This document shows, in pieces, positions 47,421-58,490 of a stretch of 64,000 nt of DNA. Source of the stretch: Lepus europaeus. Taxonomy: Eukaryota; Chordata; Mammalia; Lagomorpha; Leporidae. The position numbers and the translations under genes are program-made. The DNA is taken from contig NC_084835.1 in NCBI RefSeq assembly GCF_033115175.1, positions 27,733,858-27,797,857 on the forward strand, in the 5' to 3' direction. The notes below the pieces were generated by a model. The model ran no database searches and had not been told where the DNA came from. It was given only the letters and a program-made list of their open reading frames with translations. How positions within the stretch are numbered: position 1 is the first letter of the stretch; every line of letters begins with the position of its first letter.

Positions 47421-47466
47421 CTCCCTGGTGTTCTAGATCACAGGTCTAAAATAGCTAAGCATTCTT

Positions 47467-47805
47467 CTTTTTTTTTTTTTTGACAGGCAGAGTGGACAGT
47501 GAGAGAGAGACAGAGAGAAAGGTCTTCCTTTGCCGTTGGTTCACCCTCCAATGGCCGCCGCGGTAGCCTGCTGCGGCCAGCGCACCGCACTGATCCGATG
47601 GCAGGAGCCAGGTACCTATCCTGGTCTCCCATGGGGTGCAGGGCCCAAGCACTTGGGCCATCCTCCACTGCACTCCCTGGCCACAGCAGAGAGCTGGCCT
47701 GGAAGAGGGGCAACCGGGACAGGATCGGTGCCCCGACCGGGACTAGAACCCGGTGTGCCGGCGCCGCAAGGCAGAGGATTAGCCTAGTGAGCCGAGGCGC
47801 CGGCC
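47467..47805 (-). mobile_element. C-type SINE, young, perfect target duplication
   Basis: Antisense copy of the CpG-rich young type. The 13-bp duplication 'gctaagcattctt' is at 47454-47466 and 47806-47818. The body carries 'ggccgccgcggtagcctgc' and head 'ccgaggcgccggcc'. It lies about 150 bases before the CpG island. Confidence 0.96.
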
Positions 47806-47949
47806 GCTAAGCATTCTTTGCTTTCTGTTTCTGTCTACCTTCCCTTCTACAGTGTGAGATCCGGCAGGACAAGACTGCGTCTATGGGGAACGGCTCACAA
47901 TGCTGCCCTGCCCCCAGGAGGGAGAGCATTCTGGGCCTCACGGGAGTCC

Positions 47950-48665
47950 CTAGGGTAGGTCCCGCCCCTCTAGGGTGAACTTGAGTAGAATCTGGTGGGC
48001 AGGGGAATGCAGGCCGGCTGCAGCTGCGGCTTGCGTCGGTAACGCGAGGCCTCGTTACTGTAGAACGCCAGGAAGGCGCCTGGCTGTCTCGACCATGGCT
48101 ACCACGGAGGCTCCATTATTCATCGCTTGCTGTGAGTGCCCTGTACATGGACCAGCCGGCCACCTGTGGTCGCTCTCGTGGGTAGAACAAACCTGTCACT
48201 CCCCCAAGCAGACTTCCGGGTGGCAAGGCCCGGCGGCGGCAGGGCAGTCTGCTCCACTCTATCAGCAGCTCACAGCTGGCTTGCCAGGCGCGCAGCCGGC
48301 GGGACACGGAGCTGCACGGAATGAGCGAGCAAAGGGAGCGAGCGCGATGCCCGTCTGCAGACGCTGGGACGGTAAAACGCACGCAGCAGCCAGCAAGGCG
48401 GCCCCAGTGAGGGAAGGGAGAGTGTGGGCGAGAAGCCGTTCAGATTCCCAGCACCCTGAGCTGGTTGCCCAGTGGAGAAGCGCTTGGCTTTGGCATCGTT
48501 TCTCAGCGTGCCAGGGGGACGAAACCCTGGGTACGCAGTGGCGGAAACCCCAGCACGGGCTCCGCGAGGCGCCTCATCAGGCTTGGAGCAGAGCTGCTGT
48601 CTTCAGCGCCCAGTGGTCACGTATTCGCCTGGCGGAGTTGTCGCAGTCTCCACGGTGAGGCCTGA
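47950..48665 (+). promoter_or_regulatory. CpG island with a possible first exon
   Basis: By hand count about 52 CpG in 48001-48660, roughly one per 13 bases, against CpG-poor flanks. A GC box 'cccgcccct' is near 47961. An ATG at 48095 in a strong context ('gaccatgg') opens 187 codons to a TGA at 48656-48658. That TGA lies within a good splice donor, 'cggtgagg' (GT at 48655), so a spliced message would read on. I recognise no protein family. Possible identities are a gene or lncRNA promoter, or the CpG-rich 5' end of a rabbit L1. Confidence 0.5.
48095..48658 (+). other. Open reading frame in the CpG island (uncertain)
   Basis: 187 codons, rich in Ala, Arg, Ser, Gln and Trp, with no recognised domain, no signal peptide and no membrane segment. 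Such composition is common for chance frames in CpG-rich DNA. It matters only if the donor at 48655 is used. Not called as a gene. Confidence 0.2.
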
Positions 48666-49984
48666 GATAGGCCTTTGGAAGCTCAGTTGTATCCTGCTAC
48701 CTTTAGCCTGGCTGAAACGTCTCCTCCCTGTGTGATTGCTTTTAATTCAGCCCGCTTGTTCCTCGTCCCACAGCTGCTCATGGTGAGTAATGGGTTGCCC
48801 TGTTAGTCAATTTCCCCCTTCACTTGTGTTTTCTTTAGAGCAGCCAATCCGCAGCTTTTGCAGGGGAGCCTAAGGGTACATGCCCATGTCCTCTCCTCCT
48901 CTCTCGCCACCTCCCCCCTCCCCTCCCCCCTCCCCTCCTTTCCCCTCCCCTCCCCTCTCTCACCCCACCTGCTGGTGGGCTTCCCGACTTTTCCAGACTT
49001 CCTGTTGGCACCGCTAGCCTCTCTGGGGCCGGTGAGTGATGGATTTCTTTGTTTCACTTGGTCACGGTGTCTCCGCTGACTTTCAGGCACCCAAACCTAG
49101 CCCCGGGCCCTACTCAGGGTGCTTTTAAGAACTCTCTTGGCTTTTCTCAGACACTGTGAGACCAAACAACAAAGAAACCACAGCCCCAGTGTGACCTAGC
49201 AACGATGGACACAGGGGGTCAGTTCACTTGGGGTGTCACTGAATAATCAGCCTCCAGTGGGTGGTGGGCGAAGGAATGTTCCCAGTGTCCAGGAAAGGAG
49301 ACAGTGGGAAGGTAGAGTTCCTTAAAGAAACCGCCTCCAGGAGCAGCATGTGGCTAGGGCTCCAATAGCAAAGGTTGGGGGAGCAATGCCCATCTACACA
49401 CACTGGCAGCTTCAAACACAGAGCCACAGTGCTTGCGGGCAGTGTTCCTTGCGTGTGGTGCCTGGCCCCTCTGAGCTTCCCCAGGCCCTCTGAGGACCGG
49501 TCTCTGAGGAGTAAACCTTCCACATTCCGAATTCTTCTGCATTCATTCCCACTCATCTAAGGTGTGGCTGCTCTAGGAGCAATGCTCCGTGGCTGGTGTC
49601 TGGCCCATGGAACTCAAGTCCCCAGTTGTGTTCTTTGCCCTGGAAGATGTTCTCAGGAGATTTCAGATGGCCCAGAGGCTGGAGACTAAGACTCAGCCTC
49701 CTGGTCACTGGACCAGAAGACCCCAGGAAGGGTCCCCTGTGCCTTAGGAAGCAGCATTTGGGTTTCATGACTCCCAGTCAGGTGTAATGAGGGCACTCTT
49801 GGGTGCTTGTGGTCGTAGGTGTGGTACTGCTTTAGGTGGCCTGGGATGGGAGGGAGGCTCAAGGTGAGGCGTGGCAAGTGCTTTGCCTAGGGTGGCTTCA
49901 TGGGCCCTTCGAGGCAGGCCCTGGGCCTCCAGACTAGGCACCTGCCTCTCTCCACACACACCCAGCAGCCTCTACTAACAGGTG
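48666..49984. other. Unassigned stretch
   Basis: Apart from the pyrimidine tract, nothing is recognised. Short frames on both strands. Confidence 0.4.
48888..48972. repeat. Polypyrimidine (CCCCT)n tract
   Basis: Runs of 3-6 C separated by T. The - strand is G-rich with quadruplex potential. It lies about 230 bases after the CpG island. Confidence 0.85.
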
Positions 49985-50515
49985 TGGGCTTGATGGCTGA
50001 ACGAAGTGTCGATCAACCACATCCCGTTTATCTACAAGTGGTCCCAGAGGATGATCATGGAGCTGAGGAATTCCTACTGCCTGGTGATGCCGTAGCTGCG
50101 GCAACATCATCATAGGACCCATTGCTCATGCCGCACAGGCCAGCCTGTACTGCTAGCCTATAAAACTGTGGCATGCACAATTACAATGCGTAGTACTTGT
50201 GGATGACAGTAAACCGTTATGTTAGTGGTTTGTGGCTTTGCTATATTATGCTTGCAATTATTATTTTGGACTGTACTTCTTATTAAAAAAATGTTGATTT
50301 CTTAAAGATGACTGAGACCACCTGCCACGCCACACTGGCAACTGCCTCACCCACCTTGGGGTGGCCTCATCTCTTAATTGCATCAGGGGCCACACTGAGT
50401 GATGGGCTTAGACTGTTCAGGTTTGGGTAACTATGACATTGGCATGATGATGACCCCTCCAACGGTGCATTTCTCAGAGTCCCCATGCTTAAGCAACATG
50501 GGACTGTGTTCTGAA
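49985..50515 (+). mobile_element. Tigger1-like DNA transposon 3' part
   Basis: Fossil of a Tc1/mariner-superfamily Tigger element. Blocks in order: 'gatgatcatggagctgagg', 'tcctactgcctggtgatgcc', 'tatgttagtggtttgtggc', 'ttttggactgtacttctta', then the terminal repeat region 'ggtgcatttctcagag' (50465-50480) and 'ccatgcttaagcaacatggg'. Transposase coding is lost; only the end of the frame region is present. Confidence 0.7.
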
Positions 50516-50713
50516 TGAGACCAAAAAGTTCAGGAAAAACGTGCATTACTGTTACAGGAAAATGGTGGCAGAGAAATTAGTGTTACCTCGGTTCTTAGTC
50601 TCTGCAAAAGAAGAATTATCACAGTAAAGTAGGATTTATTCAAGTTGGAAACCTCCTGCCAGAGTGGCATGGAGGGAGGATTCCAAGAGAGGAAAAAAAC
50701 CAAAAGGCCCCAT
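50516..50713. other. Short unassigned stretch
   Basis: Nothing recognised between the Tigger end and the next SINE. Confidence 0.35.
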
Positions 50714-50728
50714 AGCATTCAAGGTTTT

Positions 50729-51071
50729 TTTTTTTTTTTTTTTTATGAATTTTTGACAGGCAGAGTGGACAGTGAGAGAGAGAGACAGAGAGAAAGGTCT
50801 TCCTTTTGCCGTTGGTTCACCCTCCAATGGCCGCCGCGGCCAGCACGCTGTGGCCGGCACACCGCACTGATCCAAAGCCAGGAGCCAGGTGCTTCTCCTG
50901 GTCTCCCATGGGGTGCAGGGCCCAAGCACTTGGGCCATCCTCCACTGCACTCCCTGGCCACAGCCTGGAAGAGGGGTAACCGGGACAGGATCGGTGCCCC
51001 GACCGGGACTAGAACCCAGTGTGCCGGCGCCGCAAGGCAGAGGATTAGCCTAGTGAGCCACGGCGCCGGCC
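50729..51071 (-). mobile_element. C-type SINE, young, perfect target duplication
   Basis: Antisense copy. The 15-bp duplication 'agcattcaaggtttt' is at 50714-50728 and 51072-51086. Poly(T) about 20, very close in sequence to the 47467 copy. Confidence 0.96.
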
Positions 51072-51086
51072 AGCATTCAAGGTTTT

Positions 51087-51709
51087 AAGTACAATCTTGG
51101 GGACCAAACTGTCAATCAACAAGGTGGAGATAAACTCAGCAAAAGACCTCATTTATAATTCTCCATCCTGTCTGGGTCACTTATGATTAAAAAAAAAAAA
51201 AAATCCAAAAAAGGGAGGGGGGAATCATCACTCCCTGCTATTCTCATGATAAATTTATAAATTTGGAGCTGCCTAAGGAAGCAGGGCACTTGGATCTGCT
51301 AAAAGATAATCTTTTGGGGGGAGCAGGCAGCTCGCTATTCAGGGGACCACCCTGACTGCCTATTACTCATTTGACTCCTCACATTACCATAAAACCCTGC
51401 ACGGTTTCAAAATGTCTGTGCAATCACATGAACTTAACTTTTAGTGCCACTTTCTATCCACGGTTTGGAGTCTACTCCTAGAGATAAGGAAGGGGGTAAT
51501 TGTTCCCTTTAGGGCTCTTCCAGGTCCTCCCAGGGGCCCCTTCTGTCTCCTCAGCAGAGAATACAATGGTGATCTGCTTTGTGAAAAAAAAAAAATATTT
51601 GAGAGTCAAGTTTACAGAAGAATTAAATTAGGAATTGACTTAAAAAACAATTTAACAACATTTCTTTAAACACAGATACCTTGGAGGTCTTTCCAAATGT
51701 TTTGATTTA
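51087..51709. other. Unassigned stretch
   Basis: No gene or repeat recognised. Contains A runs at 51189-51202 and 51583-51596. Confidence 0.4.
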
Positions 51710-51725
51710 CAAACACTAGATTTTC

Positions 51726-52382
51726 TTTTTTTATTATTATTTAATAAATGTGAATTTAGAAAGTGCAACTTTTGTATTGCTGTGGCTTTCTGCCCCCAAC
51801 CTCCCTCCCTCCTGCGGCCCTCCCCTCTCCCACTCCGTCTCCCATCCCGCCCTTCATTGAGTTTCATTTTCAGTTACCTTCATATACAGAAGATCAACTT
51901 AGTATATACTAAGCAAGGATTTCAACAGGCTGCCCTCACACAACTGCACAAGGTACAGGGTATTGTTCGACTAGTAGTGCTGTTTTTAAGTTTCATAGTA
52001 AAACACATTAAGGACAGAGATCCTACGTGGGGAGCATGTACCCAGTGACTCCCGTTGTTGATTTAACAATTGGCACTCTTATATATGGTGTCAGCAATCA
52101 CCCGAGGCTCTTGCCATGAGCTGTCTAGGCTATGGAAGCCCCTTGAGTTCACCAACTCTGAACTTGTTTAGTCAAGGCCGTATCACAGTGGAGGTTCCTT
52201 CCTCCCTTCGGAGAAAGGCGCCTCCCTCCTTGATGGCCTGTTACTTCCGCTGGGGTCTTGTTCACCAGGATCTTTCATTTAGATTGTTTTTGCCACCGTG
52301 TCATGGCTTTCCATGCCTGTGAGACTCTCATGGGCCTTTTAGTCAGATCCGAATGCCCCAAGGGTTGATTCTGAGGCTGGAG
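51726..52382 (-). mobile_element. Rabbit-type L1, 5'-truncated insertion
   Basis: Antisense L1 3' end of about 657 bases. The tail side is at the left ('ttattatttaataaatgtg'), then the pyrimidine tract of the reversed polypurine 3' UTR ('cctccctccctcctgcggcc') and 'tatacagaagatcaactta'. The duplication 'caaacactagattttc' (51710-51725) recurs as 'caaacactagcttttc' (52383-52398), one mismatch in 16. It covers only the 3' UTR region, with no ORF2 frame. Confidence 0.85.
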
Positions 52383-52509
52383 CAAACACTAGCTTTTCAC
52401 ACAAACTTTCAGGAAAATGCACTATGTAGACAGGAACAAGGGTGTGATGTGTGTGAGTACAGCGTGTGTAGACAGGAAGGTAGGTGGGTGTGATCTGTGC
52501 ATGCATTTC

Positions 52510-52827
52510 TTTTTCAATTTTTAAGAGATTTTATTTATTTGACAGGCAGAGATACAGACAGAGGGAGATTCAGAGAGAAAGTTCTTCTGTCCTCTGGTTC
52601 ACTACTCAAATGGCCACAACAGCAAGATCTGGGCCAAACCAAAGTCAGGAGCTTCCTCCAGGTCTCCTATGTGGGTGCAGGGGCCCAAGCACTTGGGCCA
52701 TCTTCCACCGCATTCACAGGCCATAAGCAGAGAGCTGAGTGGGAGGAGGATCAGCTGGGACTCAAACTGGTGCCCCTATGGGATGCAGGCAGAGGCTTAG
52801 CCAAATACACCACAGCGCCAGCACCTG
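52510..52827 (-). mobile_element. C-type SINE
   Basis: Antisense copy: 'agagattttatttatttgac', body, head end 'caccacagcgccagcacc'. The flank 'ctgtgcatgc' (52494) recurs roughly as 'ctgtgtgcatg' (52825). Confidence 0.92.
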
Positions 52828-53084
52828 TGTGCATGTCTTGATTGTGTCTCTCCTGGATGTGTGGTGATCGTTTGTTTTCTAGACTGTTATTTTCATTGTC
52901 ATGTGAGTCACTTAGTAGCAGGAGTACATCTTAATCATCTTTGTATCTAAAAACCCAACAGGGTCGTTGACAACTAGATTCATGTCATGTTTCTTCTTAT
53001 CCTTAGTATCTACTTTAAGGACTGGCATTGGGTGCACTCAATGTTTATTGCCTCGTTGGAAGCATTGTGGGTTTTTACAATTTC
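52828..53084. other. Stretch with a weak L2-like 3' end
   Basis: 'catctttgtatctaaaaacc' and 'gtgcactcaatgtttattgc' hint at an L2 end, too diverged to be sure. Confidence 0.3.
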
Positions 53085-53368
53085 TTTTTTATTTATTTAA
53101 GAGGTAGAGACAGACAGCTCTCATCTGCTGGTTAATTCCCCAAATGTTCACAAAGGCTCAGACTGGACTCAGGCTGAAACAAGGAGTCAGGAATTCAGTC
53201 CAGGTCTCCCCCATGTGTGGCAGGGACCCAGCTCCTTGAGCCATTGCAGCTGTTCACAGGGTTTGCAGTAGTCGAAGTTTGAATTGGGAGTCAGGTCTGG
53301 GAATCAAACCTGGACACACTGATGTGGGAAGTGGATGTCTTAATTGCTAGGTCAAACACCTACCCCAG
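53085..53368 (-). mobile_element. Old C-type SINE
   Basis: Antisense copy: 'tttatttatttaagaggtag', 'tctgggaatcaaacctgg', head end 'gctaggtcaaacacctacc'. Confidence 0.86.
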
Positions 53369-53439
53369 GTAGTATGGATTTCTGTACCTGTAAAAACTTC
53401 TTTGGTACAACCCACTAAAACAGTAATTTTATAAAACCT

Positions 53440-53768
53440 TTATTTTTTTCTTATTTATTTGAAAGGCAGAGAGACGGAGAGATCTTCCTTCTGCTGGTTC
53501 ATTCCCCAAATACCTACAACAGCCTGGATTGGGCCAGGTTGAAGTCAGGAGTTGGGAACTCCATTTGAGTCTCCCTTGTGGGTGATAGGGACCTAAGTAT
53601 TTGAGTCATCATCACCTGCTCCTCCTCCCCCCAGCCCCTCCAACCCTTGCTGGATGTACATCATCAAGAAACTGAATAAAAAATGGAGCTAGGACTCAAT
53701 CCCAGATGCTCTGATGTGGAATACAGGCACCCAAGTGGTGTCCTGACCACTGAACCAAATGCCTGCCC
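53440..53768 (-). mobile_element. Old C-type SINE
   Basis: Antisense copy with a C-rich insertion (53623-53645, 'cctcccccagcccctcc'-like) and head end 'actgaaccaaatgcctgccc'. Confidence 0.86.
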
Positions 53769-54084
53769 CCAAACAGTTAGCTAAGATTCCTGGTGGTAGG
53801 CCATCTATAGGGATGAACTATGAACTGTGGCACTGCGGGGTTCGTTCTCTGCATACGTGCCGTGTGCAGGCACCAAGCTGGCCGCCATGGATGCCAGGAG
53901 GAAGGCAGATGAGGTCTCGGCCTTGTGAAGCTTGCAGGCCAGAGACATAGGCAACAGCCAATAGTGTGGTATGTGCTAGGGCGGGGTGTCCAAGGGAGCA
54001 TCTTATTATGGAAATAAATGGAGACCAAACAAGTAGGAACAAGCAAAGGTTGTTTAACTCAGAACTAGATAATTTTATTTTTCT
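53769..54084. other. Unassigned stretch
   Basis: No gene or repeat recognised; may belong to the LTR-like region that follows. Confidence 0.35.
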
Positions 54085-54660
54085 TTATGTGTGAAAGGAA
54101 AAGCCACCACAAAACACAGCAAACACCAGAGTAAGGGAAAAGGTTTATTGTCGAGTGAGGGAAACCCCACAGGCTGCCTCCCTGTGCACAGAGACCAGCA
54201 ACCTGTACTGGGAAAGCAGGTCTCATAGCTTTGCAGAGGTAAGGAAGTGGGAGCGGCAAATCCCATTAGGGTGGGAGTGGAGCTGACACTGGTGATTGGG
54301 CCGTTTGATCACCTGACTTCTAGTGAGCCAGGCTGGGCTTAGAATGAAGCTTATTGTGCAAAATGGCGACAGGGCCAGAGGCTAAGATGGCGCCATAGGT
54401 AAGACCATGCTATTTTACAAACAATGTGGTTACAAAAGGCAGTCAAAGTACTGACCTAACACTTCTAGCTATAGTGAGGAAGTCAGCCAGCACCCGGTGA
54501 ATTCTGGCAGAGACTCCAGGGCAGGGAGGGGATGGGGAAACTGCATATTGGAAACGGGGAGGCACCAGCCATGCCGTGGAATGTCTGGGGCTTGGAAGTG
54601 GGGGCATCCTCTGTGATAGGACTCGGACCATAGGTAGCTTACGCCAGCTGGTCTAAAGTT
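54085..54660 (-). mobile_element. Possible endogenous-retrovirus LTR
   Basis: On the - strand it has 'gacaataaacc' (reverse of 'ggtttattgtc' near 54141), with the words 'aagatggcgccat' and 'caaaatggcgac' on the other side, typical of U3/R/U5 in several mammalian ERVs. No viral genes are seen. Ends are not defined and unrelated sequence is possible. Confidence 0.35.
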
Positions 54661-54686
54661 GGAAGAAGGGACAAAACTTAGGAAAG

Positions 54687-54990
54687 CTGGGGTCAGTGTT
54701 GTGGCACAGAGGGTTAAACCGCCTCCTGTGACACTAGCATCCCATATCAGAGTGCAAGTTCAAGTCACGGCAGCTCCATTTCTAATCCAGCTCTCTACTA
54801 ACACTTGGGAAAGCGGCAGATAATGGCCCAAGTTCTGCCGTGTTGTAGACCCAGATGGAGTTCCAGAGTCCTGGCTTCAGCTGAGCCCAGCCTTGACCAT
54901 TGCAGCCATCTGGGGAGCAAACCAGCAGATGGTGATTCTTTCCCTCTCTCTGTCACTCTTTAAACTAGATAAAATAAAACCTTCAAAAAA
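54687..54990 (+). mobile_element. C-type SINE
   Basis: Sense copy: 'tggggtcagtgttgtggc' head, 'tgcaagttcaagtcacggc', body, tail 'agataaaataaaacc'. The flank 'cttaggaaag' (54677-54686) recurs as 'attaggaaag' at 54990. Confidence 0.9.
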
Positions 54991-55060
54991 TTAGGAAAGT
55001 TGACTGTTACTTATCAAGTCTTGGCTACTTGGGATCAGTTATTACAAGTGATTGCTTGGC

Positions 55061-55401
55061 AGCCGGCGCCGTGTCTCAACAGGCTAATCCTCCGCCTTGC
55101 GACACCAGCACACCGGGTTCTAGTCCCGGTTGGGGCGCCGGATTCTATCCCGGTTGCCCCTCTTCCAGGCCAGCTCTCTGCTATGGCCCGGGAAGGCAGT
55201 GGAGGATGGCCCAAGTCCTTGGGCCCTGCGCCCGCATGGGAGACCAGGAGAAGCACCTGGCTCCTGGCTTCAGATCAGCGAGATGCGCTGGCCGCAGCGG
55301 CCATTGGAGGGTGAACCAACGGCAAAAAGGAAGACCTTTCTCTCTGTCTCTCTCTCTCACTATCCACTCTGCCTGTCCAAAAAAAAAAAAAAAAAAAAAA
55401 A
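55061..55401 (+). mobile_element. C-type SINE, young subfamily
   Basis: Sense copy: 'agccggcgccgtgtctcaac', 'gggttctagtcccggttggg', full body, poly(A) of about 21. The flank 'gtgattgcttggc' (55048-55060) recurs as 'gtggttgcttggc' (55402-55414). Confidence 0.95.
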
Positions 55402-55414
55402 GTGGTTGCTTGGC

Positions 55415-55797
55415 TTTCTTAATTGTTACTAGAGATAGGCGGAGATATTCAGGCTGGCTTCCTGAGCTGGTTAGTCTAAGTAAGGGGCTGGTTTCCTGGA
55501 CAGGTTGCTGCTGCCAATGTGGGTAAGAGTTTTATTTTTATGTGGTCTAGCCATTGTCTGTTCGTATGTTCAGTCTCATTATCATCAAGGAAAACTATTT
55601 ACAGTTGTAGACATTTAAATCGGAGTTGTAAATAAGAGTGAACACTTTCATTAATGTGTGTTAAATTCCCCCCAAATTATCCATAATTACACAATTAGCC
55701 AATTAAGTTATCTTAAACACGTTAAACTACCTTTGTAAATATATTGAGCATATCTGACTGTTTCTAAGCACTCAAATGCCTGATAAGGAAGACTCAA
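55415..55797. other. AT-rich unassigned stretch
   Basis: No gene. AT-rich with 'ttaaat' words, similar in composition to 20150-20690. Repeat origin is possible but not shown. Confidence 0.35.
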
Positions 55798-56149
55798 TTC
55801 TTTTTTTTTTTTTTTCAGAAACAATTTTTCTTATTAAAGATTTTATTTTATTTATTTGAAAGATAGAGTTACAGAGGGGATAGAGACAGAGAGATCCTGC
55901 ATCCGCTGGTTCATTCCCCAGATGGCTGCAATGGCTGGAGCTGCACCAATCCAAAGCCAGAAGCCAGGAGCTTCTTCCGGGTCTCCCACATGGGTGCAGG
56001 GGTCCAAGGACTTGGGCCATTTTCTGCTTTCCCAGGACATAGCAGAGAGTTGGGTTGGAAGAGGAGCAGTTGAAGTAGAACTGGCATCCATATGGGATGC
56101 TGGTGCCTTAGGCCAGGGCTTTAACCCACTGTGCCTCAGTGCCGGCCCC
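55798..56149 (-). mobile_element. C-type SINE with target duplication
   Basis: Antisense copy. 'gaagactcaa' at 55788-55797 and 56150-56159. The head end is 'ctgtgcctcagtgccggccc'. Confidence 0.94.
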
Positions 56150-56359
56150 GAAGACTCAAAATTCTAACATGCAACAGCTTTCTAACATTGAGTGGTTTCT
56201 TGTAAATAAGTCAAAATTTCAAATGTCACAGACTCTGTTCTTTCAGATATTCCAAAAACCTTTGTCAAGCTGATCAAATGTTAGTATACTTTTGCAAACA
56301 TTAAAGAATCCCAAATCTGAAATCAGTTGCATGGATTCCATATTAACCAGCACATTTAA

Positions 56360-56620
56360 ATTCTTAAAATTTAGTTTTATTTTGTTCGAAAGGCAGAAAG
56401 CTAGCCAACAAGACAGTGATCTTCCATCTGCTGGTTCATGCCCCAGATGCCTGCAGCAGCCAGGGTTGGCCCTGCACAGGTGGCAGGGACCCAAGACTTG
56501 AGTCATCATCACCTGCTGCCTCCCAGGGAGCACATTAATAGGCAGCCAGATCAGGGTCGGAGGATCAGGGATTCGAACAGACATGTCAAGTGGCGGCTTA
56601 ACCTTCTGCTGCTCCCAGGG
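56360..56620 (-). mobile_element. Old C-type SINE
   Basis: Antisense copy: 'ttttattttgttcgaaagg', 'gcctgcagcagccagggttg', 'gggattcgaacagacatg'. Diverged. Confidence 0.82.
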
Positions 56621-57495
56621 CCTCCCTTCCCTTCTCATGAGCACACATACACACCGGAAGTCTGCATCCTGTTAGCTCTACAATGCACACTCCCTCACAT
56701 GCGAAGGTCAGAGCACAGGTGCACAGGCTTCTTGGGTGTGCACCAAGGATTCCCTGCCTTCCCCATGCGTTTCCATGGGGTTCTTCACTTCTTCCACGCC
56801 CAGCACCCGTGGATCAGACAGTCTCCAAAGCTCTTTCATGATTCTGTGAACCAAGATAGACCCTCTTTAGCATTTTAAATCACCTTATCTCTTCCAAAGA
56901 AACCAGGATAAACGTGGTACTGCCTCTTTTCATGTGTATGTCCTCCCCCACCTCACTCTCCACCCCCCATTCCTGCTTTGAATTTCCCCCTCCATCAATT
57001 TGGAGTCCCTCAGGGTAAGGGTTGTCTGCACATATTTGTTCTAGTGACTAGAATGCAATTGGATGCTAAACAACACCTAATTCTAATGTGGATTATGATA
57101 TAATGCCATCTCTAAGCCTTGATAAGCTTAGGAGAGATCCATAATACTCAAAAAAAAAAAAAAACCTGTACATAAAAATAGTTGGAGAACATTTAAGGGA
57201 AAAAGCAAGGGGACTTGGGTCTGGGAATTACAATACGGGGTGATTAGATATCCCCTAGCAGTTATCTCTAAGAATCTACATCTCACGGTACACAGTCAGT
57301 CATTATTAGAAGCTGTCAAAATGAATCACCAGGCCTACTGTTCTTAAAACCCTTTATTTAAAATAGTAGTCTGATATGCAGCATCAGCTTTCTCGTTCTG
57401 TACAGGTCCTAGAACCCTGATGAAAAGATTTGGTTTGAGTGGTGATGTTTCCAATTCACTGAAGATTTACCTTTTGAAACATTCAGTCTATTTTT
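56621..57495. other. Unassigned stretch
   Basis: No gene or repeat recognised. A run of 15 A lies at 57151-57165. Confidence 0.4.
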
Positions 57496-57822
57496 TAAAA
57501 AAGATTTATGTATTTATTTGAGTGGTAGAGTTATAGACAGAAGGAGAGACAGAGAGAAAGGTCTTCCATCTGCTGGTGCACTCCCCAGATGGCCATAATG
57601 GCCAGAACTGGGCTGATCCAAAGCCAGGAACCAGGAGCTTCTTGTGGGTCTCCCACATGGATGCAAGGGCCCAAACACTTGAACCATCTTCCTCTGCTTT
57701 CCCAGGCCATAAGAGAGAGCTGGATTGGAAAAGGAACAGCCAGGACATGAACAACTACCAATTTGGGATGCCAGCACTGCAGGTGGAGGCTTAGCTTGCT
57801 GTGCCTCAGCACTGGCCCCTCA
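57496..57822 (-). mobile_element. C-type SINE
   Basis: Full antisense copy: 'aaaaagatttatgtatttat', body 'ccaaagccaggaaccagg', head end 'tgtgcctcagcactggcc'. Confidence 0.93.
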
Positions 57823-58183
57823 GTCTTTTTTTTTTTTTTTAAAGCATTTTGGAGAGATACATATGCTTCTGAAATGTGCTGTAGACTAACTTCCTTTCTT
57901 TTTATTTTATTTACACGAAAGGCAGAGAGACAGCTCTCATCTATTGATTCACTCCCCAAATGCCCATAGTAGCCAAGGCTGTGCTAGGACAAAGTCAGGA
58001 GCTGGGAACTCAGTCTAGGTTTCCCTCATGGTGTAAGGGGCCCAACCACTGGAGCCATCACCCTTGTCTCCTAGGGTGTGCAGTAGCAGGAGGCTGGAAT
58101 CAGAAGTGGAGCCAGGCCTGGAACCAAGGCACTTAGATATGGGATGTGGCTATCCCAAGTGCATCTTCTTCTTCTTCTTCTTT

Positions 58184-58490
58184 TTTTTTTTTTTTTAAGT
58201 GATTGATTTTGAAAATCAAAGTTACAGAGGGGAAGATAAAGAGAGATCTCAGTCCACTAGTTCACTCCCCAGATGGCTGCAACAGCTTGTGCTGGGCCAG
58301 GCCAAAGCCAGGAGTGTCATCCGGGTTTCCTATATGGGTGCAGGGGCCCAAACACTAGGGCTATCTTCTGATGCTTTTCCAAGGCCATTAGCTGGAACAG
58401 AAGTGGAGCAGCTGGTACAAAGACCAGTATTGGATGCCAGTGCTGCATGTGGTGGCTTGATCTGCTATGCCTCTGCCAGCCTCCCCCCAC
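58184..58490 (-). mobile_element. C-type SINE, nested
   Basis: Antisense copy from poly(T) at 58183 to 'ctatgcctctgccagcctc'. The first of two antisense copies end to end inside the host. Confidence 0.88.

Noticed and set aside
47975-48658. A 227-codon open frame over the CpG island as a protein gene
   Set aside because: No recognised domain, composition typical of chance frames in CpG-rich DNA, and no evidence of splicing partners. Kept only as part of the CpG-island observation.
55061-55401. tRNA genes suggested by A-box and B-box-like words
   Set aside because: These are the tRNA-derived heads of SINEs; no cloverleaf with intact acceptor stem follows.
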